From assembly GCF_008831285.2 (NCBI RefSeq), contig NW_022204507.1, positions 3,635,017 to 3,699,016 on the forward strand: DNA of 64,000 nucleotides, in the 5' to 3' direction. The notes under the pieces were generated by a model. It was not told the origin of the DNA. It made no database searches and saw only the letters and a list, made by a program, of their open reading frames with translations. This stretch comes from Nymphaea colorata. Its lineage: Eukaryota; Streptophyta; Magnoliopsida; Nymphaeales; Nymphaeaceae. The stretch's first letter is position 1; each line of letters starts with the position of its first letter. A program made the position numbers and the translations under genes. Of this stretch, positions 36,501-49,231 are shown piece by piece.

Positions 36501-38761
36501 AGGTAAATCTGTAGATTGTCATCATTGAATTCAAACAAAAAAATAATAAAATAATGCTTCGAATTCAGAGTTCAATGAGTCACTTTTTCTTTTCTGTATT
36601 TTGGTTCTTTCAAATAATAAAATAATGCTGTTGTCATTTATTGGCTCATTAATAGTTTATATAGCACTCCACATGTTTGGATTTTGGAAGGACTTAAGAA
36701 TATTTTCATAACAAATTTTTTGCCAACACTTTAGAAGTTTAGATACTTGTGGGTCATTATCAACCAATTAGTTGTGTATATTTCCCCTACATCTGAGCTT
36801 ATACAACTAAGCAGGAAAAAAAGGTATACCACTTAATATGTACAGATCAAACCCAATGGACGTTAGAAAATTTATGCTAGTTGATTTATAACAACATAAG
36901 TATGAGCTTCAAACATGTTATAGACTATTTGGGACATACTCTCTATGGCAGTGGTAAATGGGCAGCAAAACTGTTACAAGACAAGATCTAATAGGCCCTC
37001 TTCAGCTGCACCAAGGCTTTCATCCGAATTTGCTGCTATGCTCTTATAAAAGAGGGTGGCTTTTCAGTTTTTGTAGTCCTGTTTCAATGCCTCATTTGAT
37101 ATTTATGTTAATTCCTTTACCAACGCAAAAATAGTAATTTCTTTCTCATGACAAATTTGACCAGGCATCAGCAAAATTAGGCCATAAGTCCTAACTGTAA
37201 ATGCAAGATAATCAAAATTGTACAAAAGATCTAAGTAATATTTGGAACTAGGAGAAGAAAACCTAAAGAAACATACAATTTGAAGTAAATACTAAGAAGT
37301 ACAATAGGCAAGCCCAAATATAATTAAACAAATAAAAGTATTTAGCAACCAACATGAGAATAGGTGACCATTGGCATTGAAGGCCCAAGCTTGAGCATCT
37401 TAATAGCAAAAATACAAGGAAATAACTCCAGATTTTTATATTATGTAAATGTTATGGATGATCAAGTAAGCATAATCCCATGAATTAAATAAAATGGTGA
37501 TCCAGTTTATACATGATTTTTATATTTTTTCCCTCTTTCATTCAGGATCATTATATGAATCTTTGAAGTCCCAGTGAAAAATCTCATTTTATTTATATAT
37601 TCCATTCACTTAATGTCATGAAGCAGCCGTAATGAAATGTGATATGGAAAACTCAGGAAATGCGATAGAAAAATCAATCTCTTTTTTAGCTTATCAGACA
37701 AGAAATGCAAAAGGGAGTAACATACATGGGAAAAAGTGTTGTCTGAGTGCGGGTGCAAATGTAGCATTTTCAAAAAAAGACAAAGAAAGTCTCCACATGC
37801 ATGCAAGGAGATATTAGTATATACAACTTTTCATTTGGCCTCACATCAGGTCTCTGAAAAAGCCTAAGTAGTGTTGCTTTTTTTAGCCAAACAAAGCCTG
37901 TAAGTTTGTGTTTCCTCGTACTTAATCATAAGAAAATATGCTTTAGATTAGAAATATCTGAGTTTCTACAATCCGGTTTTCACTTTTCATCAAATCTAGC
38001 CAGTTTTAGTGTTCAACTCTTAAAGAAACACATAAAAGTTTCACTGTAACTAATCTACAACAGTGTCCCACTAAACAGAACATGATAAAAATATCTACTA
38101 ATTAAATTGAGTAAATAACATTTGCTGACACAATTTCTCCCAGTACATAAAGTGACGCCTAATCAAGGAAATAGGAACAAAGGCATTTGCATCTAGGTGT
38201 CCAATCCTGCACACACCATTTAAGTGTTTAATCCTGCACACACACATATCGATCAGCTGTCTCAAGAAAAGAACAGATCACCATAAAGTATCAGTATCAG
38301 TTTCATAATAGATATCATATGGGATACATCTTAGCAACTAAGAATGAAGAATTAGAAACAACAATGCTGAATAGGATTTTTAATACTTGTAAATACTAGA
38401 AGAGTAAACAAATGATCCTAAACTAAACAATTTGAGTGAATAAATATCAACTTCAAAAAAATTATTTGTGAAATCATTCATATTCATCTAATTGAGCTCC
38501 TTTTTCTTCAGGCAGTTCCATTTATTTAGAAAATTTAGAAGTCTTTCATAATTTCAGTGCAACAATCACTCCAACTGCTGACATAACTCAAAACATCATT
38601 GAGCAAGAATTTTCAACTTCCTTGGTCAGAATCTACTATCACTACAGACATGAAGCATGAAAATCAAATACTTCTCAAAGACAGTTCATTCTCAAATGGG
38701 ATGTATGCTAAACAAGCTTAGGAGAAATAGCAACTACTACATGCTTGGCAACTAATCTGTA

Positions 38762-38804
<43 letters not shown>

Positions 38805-41800
38805 AGTGATTATTGGTTTGTAGAATGCAATGCAGAGATCTATGTTAAAATTTCAAGTGGTACCTAAATGAAATAGGCATGTGAAAGCTATGCATGAAAA
38901 TGGTTAGATAAAATAGCTCTGCCAATGTATTTTTTTCTTAAAAGAACACTCATTTAAAAAGTTCAAACCCATATGGGAGAAAGTCTAGATCATGAAAGAC
39001 ATTCTTCAAATGCTTTTGAGGAAATTCAGAAATCACAAGTCTTTCTCTTTATATGCAGACATACAGATATATATATTTACATTCTGTCGCACCCATATCT
39101 GAGGTTGCACTTTTTCTGCTATGCATTTTCCTGCTATACATCCCTAGGAATACATGACAATGACAAATGGTACTCAAAATGTCAATCAATAAAAACCCCA
39201 CTAAGATGAGCTACCAAAAATATTGAGTAGTTGGGAAAATTTTGTCTATTCACGAATATCTATTAATTAGGTAATTCTTTCTAAAACCATGAAGAAAGAA
39301 AAAATCATCTGGAACAGAAATTGAAAAAAAAAAGCCAATGCACAAACAGATATTACAAAGTGGACATTTCAAAACCCTAAAAGATTAAAGAAAATGAATA
39401 AAAAAAAGCCTTCAGAAAGTGGTGTAGATTATATAAGCTAAAAACTAGTTTTTCAAAAAGCTGAAGCTCATGAGAGAAGCATGATTCCTTGAATTAGAAT
39501 ATCAAAGTTCAGAACTCACAAATTCCCAAACATTTGTTTCCCATTTGCATAGTTAAAGTTTCAGCACAGATAATGGCTTAGTGAATGAGCCAATGGGCAC
39601 CCAAGCCTTTTTTTTCATTCATTGGCTTTTTCTCATGCTATAAAACACTAAAATAAAACATTCACATTCACTTATTATTAAGAAACTTTATTTAAAGAGA
39701 AATATTCAACTCAATTCAACACTAGCCTGTCTTGTTAAAGTAGTTAGAAGCTAGCATCAACATAAATCCAATTATAATACATAAATGAACTTACCTGAGG
39801 CCAATCTCCAATTGAAATGTTTAAAAAAACAAAAATAAATTAAGAAGGAAAAAGTGAAGCGCGGCACAGGGAAGTACTTGATCTGCAGAAAATCAATTAA
39901 TTTTAGGATGAAAGTGACTACAAGTGACAATAAAAGAAAAAATTTCAGATCATAAAAAGGGACTCATTGTTCATCTTTCAAAAGGGAGGAGCAAACACAA
40001 AACTCCCCATTGGCTCCTTCACATGTAAATTTCCGCATACACATTTCCTTATCCAACTTATCTCTAGAAGAATCCAATCCCAGTGGACCCAGTCACACAA
40101 TTGCTTATATTATCGTAGAAGTTGGGGAATGCTCAAACTAATAATGAAGCCACAAAATGAAATGCACGGGCACTTCATAAATGCAAATGAAATAGTTTAG
40201 AACTTAACACACTACCTTGTCTATATACACAAAAGTATTCTTCTTGACTATTATATATGTTGGCATATTTAACATTGGCTTACATATATAAGAGAGAGAT
40301 TAAGTCGGGGCTTATACATGAGAGAGAGAGGGAGCGAGCGAGCGAAGGGCTTGAATATCCCTTGCGCATGTCCTTCATCATTTTCTGTACAGCCAATCCA
40401 GTTTCTCTTAGTCGAACATGAATCCATTTGGTTGTCTTATGAAAATTTATGTTTTTTCTTGTGAAGGACACATTTTAAATTGATTTTTCTTGATGTTTTG
40501 ATCTAGTTTGAGATGCATGAAAGTTTGATTTAAAATTGAAATTTCTTCTTGCCTTCTTAGTTGTAGTTTAGTATAGTGGGGACATGGTTTAGAGTAGTGC
40601 TCGTGGTTCAGAACCATGCTTGTTTGAGTCCTAGTTAAAGTAGTTGTAGTTTGATTGTTAACCGTCGTGTTCTCTTCATTGAGCTTGTGATTCTATTTAA
40701 ACGCATGTATGTTAGTTGCACATGTCATGGCTATACCTAGGAATATATGGATGCATGTGTACATTGGAGTTGTATAGTCATCTATATTTGCTGCTACTCC
40801 TTCTACATCGGTATCTTCACTTTGTTTTGTTTCTCACTTCAAGCCTCCTATTTATTGAAAAGGCTAGCCTCTTTCTCTCTTGAGTGCCTAGGACACTTGA
40901 ATACACTTTTTTGTGGAGGAGACTCTACCAGTCTTCATAATTATTGATGGTGCAGTAGAACAACGAGGCAATATGATTATCTATAAAGATTTGATCCCTG
41001 ATTCTGCATGCATTGTATTTTCTCATTAAAATTGGTACCAATTGAAGGGAGTTGTGAAGAAAGGGATTAGGGGAATTTTTATCACCTCTTCCTATGCATC
41101 AATGTACAGTGCCATTTTTGAAGTTGAAAGTTCATCTACAAGCCAACATGAGCCACTAATCAGTATTTGTGTGACATGATGATATCATGTAGAAAACAAT
41201 GCATCCATGCGTGCATGGTGGTGAAGCAAAGGTGCATGGAGGTCTGGAGAGACTTCGATTGTGTGATGATGTTGTCACCCCTTTCAAGTCTTGTTTCATG
41301 CATGCATGTCGAAGAGAATTTTTTATTAGGATGTATTATTATTTTCTGCAAATAGTTGAACAATTAATAGGATTGACAATTCAACACCTTGTGTCAGCAT
41401 TATCAGCATCTTGGACTGTTAGCAAATCTTGGACTCCAAGCAATTTGGCAAATTTGAAGATTGAGGTAACTAATATTTAACTGCATTTTGAGTACTATGT
41501 TGCAGACAGAAAAATATGGAAGGAGAAAACAAGCAGTGCACCACTCTGGTCATCCATCTGAAGTGATACATAGTCAACGAGCCTTCAAAGATGAAACATC
41601 GGTGGCTGCATTGGACCGTGGAGTTTTATGATCCTCATTTCCAATTTGAAGTGTTTACATTTCAAATCAAGTGGAAAAGATTTTCGACTTACTATTTTGT
41701 GCAAATCTTTGGTTTCTCTTTATGCTTGCTCATCCTTTTGATGGCCATTTATTCTTTAGTTCCTTAAATTGGTCAGCTTTCTTTTTCCTCTATTTTAATG

Positions 41801-44587
41801 ACTTCTTAAGCAAGTCCATACAATATTGCCATTATAGTGAATATTGAAAAGAGTTTGATCCCAAGGGTCACACATCACTCTTTGGAGTATAAGATTGTAG
41901 TGCGACTTCATGGAATTCAGATGGTCTCGTCCAAGTGTTTTCCCCATTCTCCAGCAAGATGACTCCAGCTCTGGCCGGTGGAGTTGTCTTCATGATTTGG
42001 AGTGGCAATAGGGTTTGGGAAGATCAGGTGATCATCAAGTGGCAGAAGTGCGATGCTCATCTGCTGCTGCAGTGCCACGACATGGTCGAAGGTGAGTCAC
42101 ATTTTTGTTCTTGATGAGACACTTGCTCAAACGATCTTTGCATGTTGCTTAATTGCCTCGTGGCCTTGGAGTTGGATGAGGATCGACTATGCATCTTGTG
42201 TGTGCGAGTGATTGTCTATGCACATTCTTTTCTTGTTTAGATTTGGTTAGTTGCTGTTGTGTACTGAATTATGATCTTATGTTCTTTTCAGGATTAGTGG
42301 ATTATTTGGCAAACTTTAGATAGGGATTTGTATTTGAGTTTGTATAATTAAACTTGTTTAGGTATAAAGCTCAATTTGTGATGGCACATGTACTCGTTCA
42401 TCTCTTTTTTTTTCAGTTTTTTATTGCAGATAGTTGAATTTGGCATTCTTCATATATTTCTGCTATGTATTCTTGACATAGTTTTAAAAATTAAAGTTAT
42501 TCAACTGCTGTTTGCTGGACCTCTCAAGTATTGGTGCAAGAGAAGGAAAGTTGATGTGCTGGTTTCCAACTTAGCCACATGGAGTGACGATGCTGTTCTA
42601 GTTCTTTAGAGAGTGTTAGCTATTGGGTTGAGGGCTTGCCATTTGTTCACTCATTCAGTGGTTACTGAAAATTTTATTTGGCAACTAGCCCCACAAGAAC
42701 ACCTGTGAGGTTCTATGAGAGTACATTTGAAGATGTAAATTGCAAAGAGCTACCAGGTTTTTCTTTTTCTCTCATATGCAAATCAGTGGAAGAGTTAGAA
42801 AGTTGAGCCACAGGGGCCACTGTCTTGTCATTTAGTAAAATATAAAATGTCGTTGCATGTAAGATTTTCCTGAAATAGAAGATGTGGTTTCTTCTTTTGA
42901 GGAAAAAAATGCTATTTTTATCTATTATGAACAAGGTAGTAGTTGTTGTACTATAATATTCAATAGCAATGTTATTTTGCGCTATTCTATTATTCTAAAT
43001 CCAATTAATTTTAAAACTTCACACCTTTTTCATTACCTTATATTGTTTTCTTTATATTCATAAAGCTGTTCTCAAAAGTTTGAAAACATCATTCAGTTTA
43101 TTTGCCAGAATTTTTTAAAATATGGTTTTAAATGACAACGTTTATCCTTATGTCTTTCAGAACATGCAGGAACAAGGTGTTCTTGCTTTAACATTCTGAA
43201 AATGGGAACCAAACACTTTCTACATGCAATGAAGAACCATGGGAGGGCTAGACCTGTTAAATTTAATGGGGCCCTCTAGAAAGAAGCCAACCGCCATGGC
43301 TTACAAAGACAACATCATGAGAAAAAATCATAGATTTGAAAGGGAGAAGGAGGGCTTAAAGCACATGATGGCACCAAAGGAGCAGGGGAAAGCCAAAAGA
43401 AAGAATAGGTCTAGATTTCACCCACATCTCCTCTTCCCACCCTGATTTGAGGAAGCTGCACTTAAAGTCTCTTCTTTCAATACAGTAGAAACAGGTTTGA
43501 TTGTTTTTTCCCTCTTCTTCTTTAAATTGGAAAAGCATGTTGCTTGTCCTAAACAAAAGAAAGAGTTTCTGCTCAATGTGAATATTCTTTTGATTAAATT
43601 CAATTTTCCCCAATGGAAGATGCTTTCTTTGGTTTTTGTGGCAACTTCAGAGGCACCAAACAGTTGGATGCATGAAGCCCAGACTTCTTTTTTTTCTTCC
43701 TTTTGTTATTTTTTCTTCCACTTTAGGTTAAATAACTCTCTGTGAATGTCTTGTGAGGAACACATGCCTTCATGTTGACTCATCATCCTTCAACTCAAAG
43801 GTCTTGAAGTACAATGGCTCATCACTAATTGAATTCATCGGCAATGGTAGAATGAAAAAGTGGGGAAGTCGGCCTCAGAGGAGTTCGACTTTTTTTTTCT
43901 CTTCTCAATGCGGTAATCTCATACGCCGTTGGTCTCAGATCGGCCACAATAAATTAAGTAAAAAAAATACATTCTTTTATTATCTTGTTGCAACATTTCC
44001 TCCTCGTTAACAATACAAGATTATTGGATTGGGCATTTGATAAGAATAATATTTTGTGTATGTTGGGATACATTTTCAAAATACATGACGTAAAAGTTAA
44101 CATAAGATAATGTCAACAATTAGACGTTAGACATGATTATACATTGTGTTTTGAAACAATAATGTAAAGGTTTTGAAATACATTTTGCAAGCTAAACCTG
44201 ATTATTTCAGTCTCAACCAGTCTAGGTCCTATGTGTGTGTGTGTGTGCAACACAATGGTTCAAGCCGGTTGAAGATCATGGCATAATGTCAAGTAAGTCT
44301 TTCGTATATATGGGGAAAAAAAGAAGACAAGGCATGCTTTGTTGGAATAATATATCTGCCCACTGTCTTAATCCTCCTGAAAAATAAAACGAGGAAAAAA
44401 ATAAAGAAATAAAGTAAAGAAAAAAAAAAGATCCCTAGGACTAAAGCATCGATAAGTCAATTTTTCTAACTTGGCCACAGCAAGGTTCTACTCCAAGTCC
44501 ATACAGCTCACACAAATTCGTTTTGGCCTTTTCCCACATGATCACAGCTACAAATAAGGCCTCCAGATATTAATCCTGACGTCGCCC
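36501..44587. other. Large gene-poor interval
   Basis: No recognisable protein domain or RNA gene. Open frames are short, overlapping and AT-biased. Simple sequences include the A40 run at 38764-38803, a GA-rich run at 40318-40345 and a TG run near 44234-44247. A stretch near 41940-42095 has higher GC and ends at a GGTGAG donor-like site, but no product is recognised. Confidence 0.45.
38764..38803 (+). repeat. Poly(A) run of 40 bases
   Basis: Uninterrupted A tract. It could be the tail of an old plus-strand retroposon, but no body is recognisable upstream. Confidence 0.9.
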
Positions 44588-47086
44588 ATGGAAGCAACCA
44601 GGCTGCTCCTCTTCTTCCTTGTCTCTGCTTCTGTCATTCTCCATGGGGCATCAAGTAAAGCGCCAAATGTACGTATACTTGATATGATACTCCATGATTA
44701 GTAGTTAAAATTTATTGACCTCTTCTTAGTTGTTACTATCTGTTAATAACAGAATTATATTGATAAATTCTTGTGATAAAAGACCATCAAATTAGATTTC
44801 ATAGAATTGTTGGGCGTAATTGAGCATTTCCAAAACCAAATGAATTTTGATTCCAGTTTTTTTTTGAATTTAAGAGTTTACCGAGAATTAGATTGCTTTT
44901 TTCCTACGTTCTATTTTTCTTTTCCAAAGAAATTGTAGACATTTTGGTATCCAACCTTTAGCTTATTGGGTGTGTCTCCTAGCTAGGCACATGTTGTATA
45001 CATGGGAAGTATGTTGAGTAGCAGCAACGAAATTGAAGGAGAAAATTATGAGGAAGCAAACCACTTGAAGTTATTGTCATCCGTTATTCCATGGCAAGAA
45101 AGTCGCTTGTACTTGTTTCATTAACTTGAGAAAGGAATCACTTAATCTATGATTTTATTGTACAGTGAAGGCAGTGCGCGGGTGTCATTAATTCATGCAT
45201 ATAAGCACTGCCTAAGAGAATTTGCTTCCATGGGCGGACACATTGTCGAGTAAATTATTTTCCTTGGTCCTCAGGGGATTTATGGAATCTGTAACTGAAG
45301 ATAACCTGACGCACTATTTCATGTCTGGCAGAATATCCCATAATCCTATCGATTTTCCCTCATCCAGTTCTTAGACTTCATACGACATGTTCATGAGACT
45401 TCTTGCAATTTGTGTTCGGTGAGCTGGGGGCAAAGCTTGCGACCTCACGGGACATAATAATCAGAATCATCGATACAGGTGAATCCTGATCTGGAGAAAA
45501 TTATTTGTTCCTCTTAACCAGCATGATTTTGAACGTGTCGCTGCTTGTTTCCCATACTCCATTTGAATTCTCCTGTCCCTTTAGAAAATTATTCATTTAG
45601 AGATGGCTCAATCTGTTAAGTATGTCGAGCTATATGTTTGAATGACGGAAAAGAAGGCGTGACTTGAACCTTTTGTCTCAGACATACTCTTGCCATTCAA
45701 ACACAGAGGAAGGCGTTTGGACAACCTTCAAAGAACATATGAAATTAAAGTGCACAACCTTTTCTCGCACTTGTGGTGGTGCCATATAGCTTTCACCAGC
45801 ATTCGACTGTGCAATAAATGCTTCAGGGGGCATAGTTTAACCGGGTAGCATGGTGGTTTACACTCAAAAGATCTAGGTTTGAGTCTCATGTTCTAGGTGT
45901 TACTCCTCTAGGCCACAAATGGTGGCAAGTGCAACAAGTTCTAAATTTGAAATTATACTGGATATGGATTTAAATTTGATCTGTCGACATAAAAGATCGA
46001 AAAGCCCCCACCTACATTCAACTGACATTCTCCAAAATCAAATAAATCCCCTTGATCTCCTTGCCCTTATGAGTCGTTTGGAGATATTTTATGAGCATCC
46101 CAGGAATCTTGGTTCATTATGCAATAGAGAGATGCAAAAAAACAGTCCACCACATTCCTTTTCTAACACCTTATACCTTGCTTACAAACTTTTCAAGAAA
46201 GAGATTCCGTTGTACAAATCACTCTTGCTTTTAGATGGGAGTTGGGAATTTGGTGCTTTAAGATTTGGATAGGAAACCTTTTAAATTTTATGAAGCAGGG
46301 ATCTGGTCGAGCTTCTAATTTTTACTAATGCTACTCCATGCCGCACCTTATTTCTTTTATGTCTATCAATTTATTGCCACAACCATGCCGCACCTCAATT
46401 CCAATCACATATGAAGCATATGTCAATCGATAATCTGTCAATCATTCGCTACAAACTTCAATTTTAATTCAAATTCCAATATCATTAGGCATCCGGTAAG
46501 AAAAATTTTGTGCTCTTCGAACACATTTTCTTAAAACACATGTTATATTCTTATTTTCAGAAGAATGATCCAGATATGGTTATCGTTCCTAAATTAAGCA
46601 ATCAAATGCTAGAAGTAAGTAATTAGATCATATTTCCTAAAACAAATTCATAGCATTCATGAAACACATGTTCTAAAAATGTTGTGTGTTCCAAGTGCAT
46701 AATATTCTCTTTTAGTAGTATACTTAGACATAATATCAGGTATTACTTAACCAATTCACCTTCTCTCGTGGCGTCTGTTAGGAATTTGGCCCGAATCACC
46801 GAGTTTCAATGATGCATCATTAAGAGGGAAAGGAACGTGCATGGAAGGGCCTAATTACAAAGCATCAAACTGCAACAGGTTTGAAGCTTATGCTCTAATT
46901 TGGAATCACATACCTATAGCCAAAATAGAGCAGATGGGTGAATTTTGAGTCAGGAAGGTGATCGATGCTCGGTATTATAACTCATTCGGGGTCGCAAAAG
47001 TCCTCGAGTCAAACGGGCCCAGTATGCTGATGAGCTCACCCAGGAACACAGTTGGGCATGGAAGCCACACCAAGTCGACCGCAGCT
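44588..47086 (+). pseudogene. Subtilisin-like protease (subtilase), truncated
   Basis: Secreted plant subtilase remnant. Exon 1 (44588-44668) encodes a signal peptide (MEATRLLLFFLVSASVILHG). Propeptide I9 sequence lies near 45040-45230 (NHLKLLSSVIP, then ARVSLIHAYKHCLREFA). FPHPVLRLHTTCS is followed by TGA 45394-45396 where Trp is expected. The catalytic-Asp motif (IIDTG, 45466-45480) is split by an intron, and joining 45478 to 46782 restores the phase to GIWPESPSFNDASL. CMEGPNYKASNCNR and then ARYYNSFG follow. The catalytic-His motif reads VGHGSHTKSTAA (47051-47086). Sequence ends there at AT-rich repeats. The PA insert, catalytic Asn and Ser regions and the C-terminal domain are absent. EGP-K-SNCNR wording resembles the SBT5 group (inference). 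Confidence 0.85.
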
Positions 47087-47790
47087 ATATGTACACATAT
47101 TACACAACACTATATGTACATATATATATACATATATACATAATATATACATTTGTACGTGTATACATTAGCATACATGTATATATATTATACGTATGTA
47201 TAAATATTTATATACAGATATATAGCATATATGTATGTATATTATATATATATATAAAATGTACAAACTTTATAAATATCTATGTGTATGTGCACTATTC
47301 AAAGATTTTGTTGTTTGTAGGCCTTGCGTCTTAAAGTTCATAGATGTCAAATCAAATCTCATCCCTTCTAATTTGAGATCAATGATATATAGATATATAT
47401 TACATACATGTATTAATATCTATATATAAATATGTACAATGTATAATACCATATATATGTTATGTATGCATTGTACGTATTATATATATTATATTATACA
47501 TGTGTATATGCATATTACACAACACTATATGTACATATATATATGTACATAATATATACATTTGTATGTATATGCATTAGCATATATGTATATATATTAT
47601 ACGTATGTATAAATATTTATATATAGATATATAGCATATATGTATATATATTATATATATGTATAATGTACAAACTTTATAAATATATATGTGTATGTGC
47701 ACTATGAAAATGTTGTTTGTAGGCCTTGCGTCTTAAAGTTCATAGATCTCAGATCAAATCTCATCCCTTCTAACTTGAGATCAATGCATT
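47087..47790 (+). repeat. AT-rich direct duplication, ~414-bp offset
   Basis: The block at 47095-47380, from CATATTACACAACACTATAT to the TTTGAGATCAATG segment, recurs at 47509-47785. Both copies include TAGGCCTTGCGTCTTAAAG. The remainder is (TA/TG)-rich microsatellite-like DNA. Frames with strings of Tyr and Ile here are repeat artefacts. Confidence 0.75.
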
Positions 47791-48775
47791 TAAAGATAGT
47801 GGTGATCATATGGGGGTGTTTGACGGCACTTCAAACTGGAATTAGAATGAAAACTCTGGTTCTAGTTTCATTTTTAATTTGATAGTCTAGAGTTTTCAGT
47901 TTAATTTTGAAAATGATGTTTTTGACAAAATCACAATTAAAGTATAAAATTGATGAAATAAAAATATGATGACATGTGCTCAAAGAAAAATGAATAAATT
48001 ATAAATTTAAGGAATCATAATTCCACCCCTCAGAATAGAATCACGATTCCTAAATTTTGATTCAAGAATGAAACTATAATCTTAAGACATAAAATCTTTG
48101 TTTGAGGATTCAATTCCCATTTCCTCGAAAAAAGAAAATTTTATTTACATAATTATGCAATCCGGCCTTGTCCAACAACCCATAAACGATCATTTTCAAA
48201 TCTGCTATTTGTCAAAATAGTAGATTTATGTTAAATCCTTTGTTAAACCAGATACAATCAAGAGAGAACCAAAAACTGAGCGCCATCTAGACACATCTCT
48301 CTAATAACATGGGCCCCCTTGATTGGAAGGGTCATTTCCCAGATCCCATCCTTGTTATGAGATAAACAACTCATAAGTTTGATCAATATGAAATGTAAAC
48401 AGAGAACCTTTTTATGATTTTACCACACTGGACTGACTAAGGAAACATTTTGAGTCCACTGGACCACAACAGATGGAAAAGAAAAGTGAAGAAATGGGTT
48501 GACCATATAGTGCACACATCATATGACGATTTTTTTTTCTTTCTCACATTTCCAATTCGGATTCAACCTTGCTCGCCTCATCCATACTATAATATTGGAT
48601 TAGGGCTCGTCATTGTATTCGACCCTTCCACTTTTTTCTTTTTGTTTCTCCCCTTTTGTCGTTTCGCGAAGACAAGAAATAGGAAGAGCGACTGACGTCT
48701 GCTCAGAGAGGAGGAAAGTGGGGGAGAAGGAATAGGAGAAAGGGGAGAGAAGGAAACATGATCAGAGAAGGGAGC
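47791..48775. other. Intergenic, no gene seen
   Basis: AT-rich to ~48540. A purine-rich tract at ~48690-48775 resembles the 5' leader of the exon that follows. Confidence 0.4.
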
Positions 48776-49231
48776 CATGGTTTCCACAAGGCGCAGCTCT
48801 TCATCGGCGAAGCTGTCTTTGCCATCACCGGTGCCAAGTCGGATGAAGCAATCCTTTCCCAAATCTTATTTGTTATTGTTTACCTATTCTTGGGTTTGTT
48901 GTCAACTCCAACATCTCATTTATGCGTTTTGTGGTTTTCTTAGGGTGTTGTTTTCTTCAGAGCTTGATTTCGGGGAATCAGGCGGAGAACTTGTTTGGGG
49001 TTGAATTGGTGGAATCAGGCAGAGAACTCTCATCCAAAAGAGGTGCGTGCCGGTCTCACCGAGGGGCGATGTGCCCAACTTGAAGGAATTGGCACCGTCG
49101 TCTTCATGATACCAGCTCCCCTCTGACCCGGCAACCGGTTCTATGGAAGATCCGGCGCTGGCTGAAACCCCAGCTTCCAATCCAGATGCCGCGGTCGACA
49201 AACCGGTCGCGATGCCACCTCCTTCACCAGG
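48776..49231 (+). pseudogene. Possible first exons of a plant AAA-type ATPase
   Basis: The ATG at 48776 starts MVSTRRSSSSAKLSLPSPVP, reminiscent of the conserved N-terminus of plant FHA/AAA ATPases. A second GC-richer exon-like block (about 49040-49231) reads AETPASNPDAAVDKPVAMPP with a stop earlier in that frame, and ends at a GGTTTGTATCC donor-like site. No FHA, Walker A or Walker B motif follows in the next 4 kb. If the assignment is right, only the disordered N-terminal part survives. The similarity is short and low-complexity, so this is tentative. Confidence 0.35.

Noticed and set aside
47089-47429. Tyr/Ile-rich open frames
   Set aside because: Translation of TA/TG microsatellite sequence.
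48587-49201. Minus-strand ORFs opposite the putative ATPase exons
   Set aside because: Antisense shadows of GC-richer exon-like sequence without domain content.
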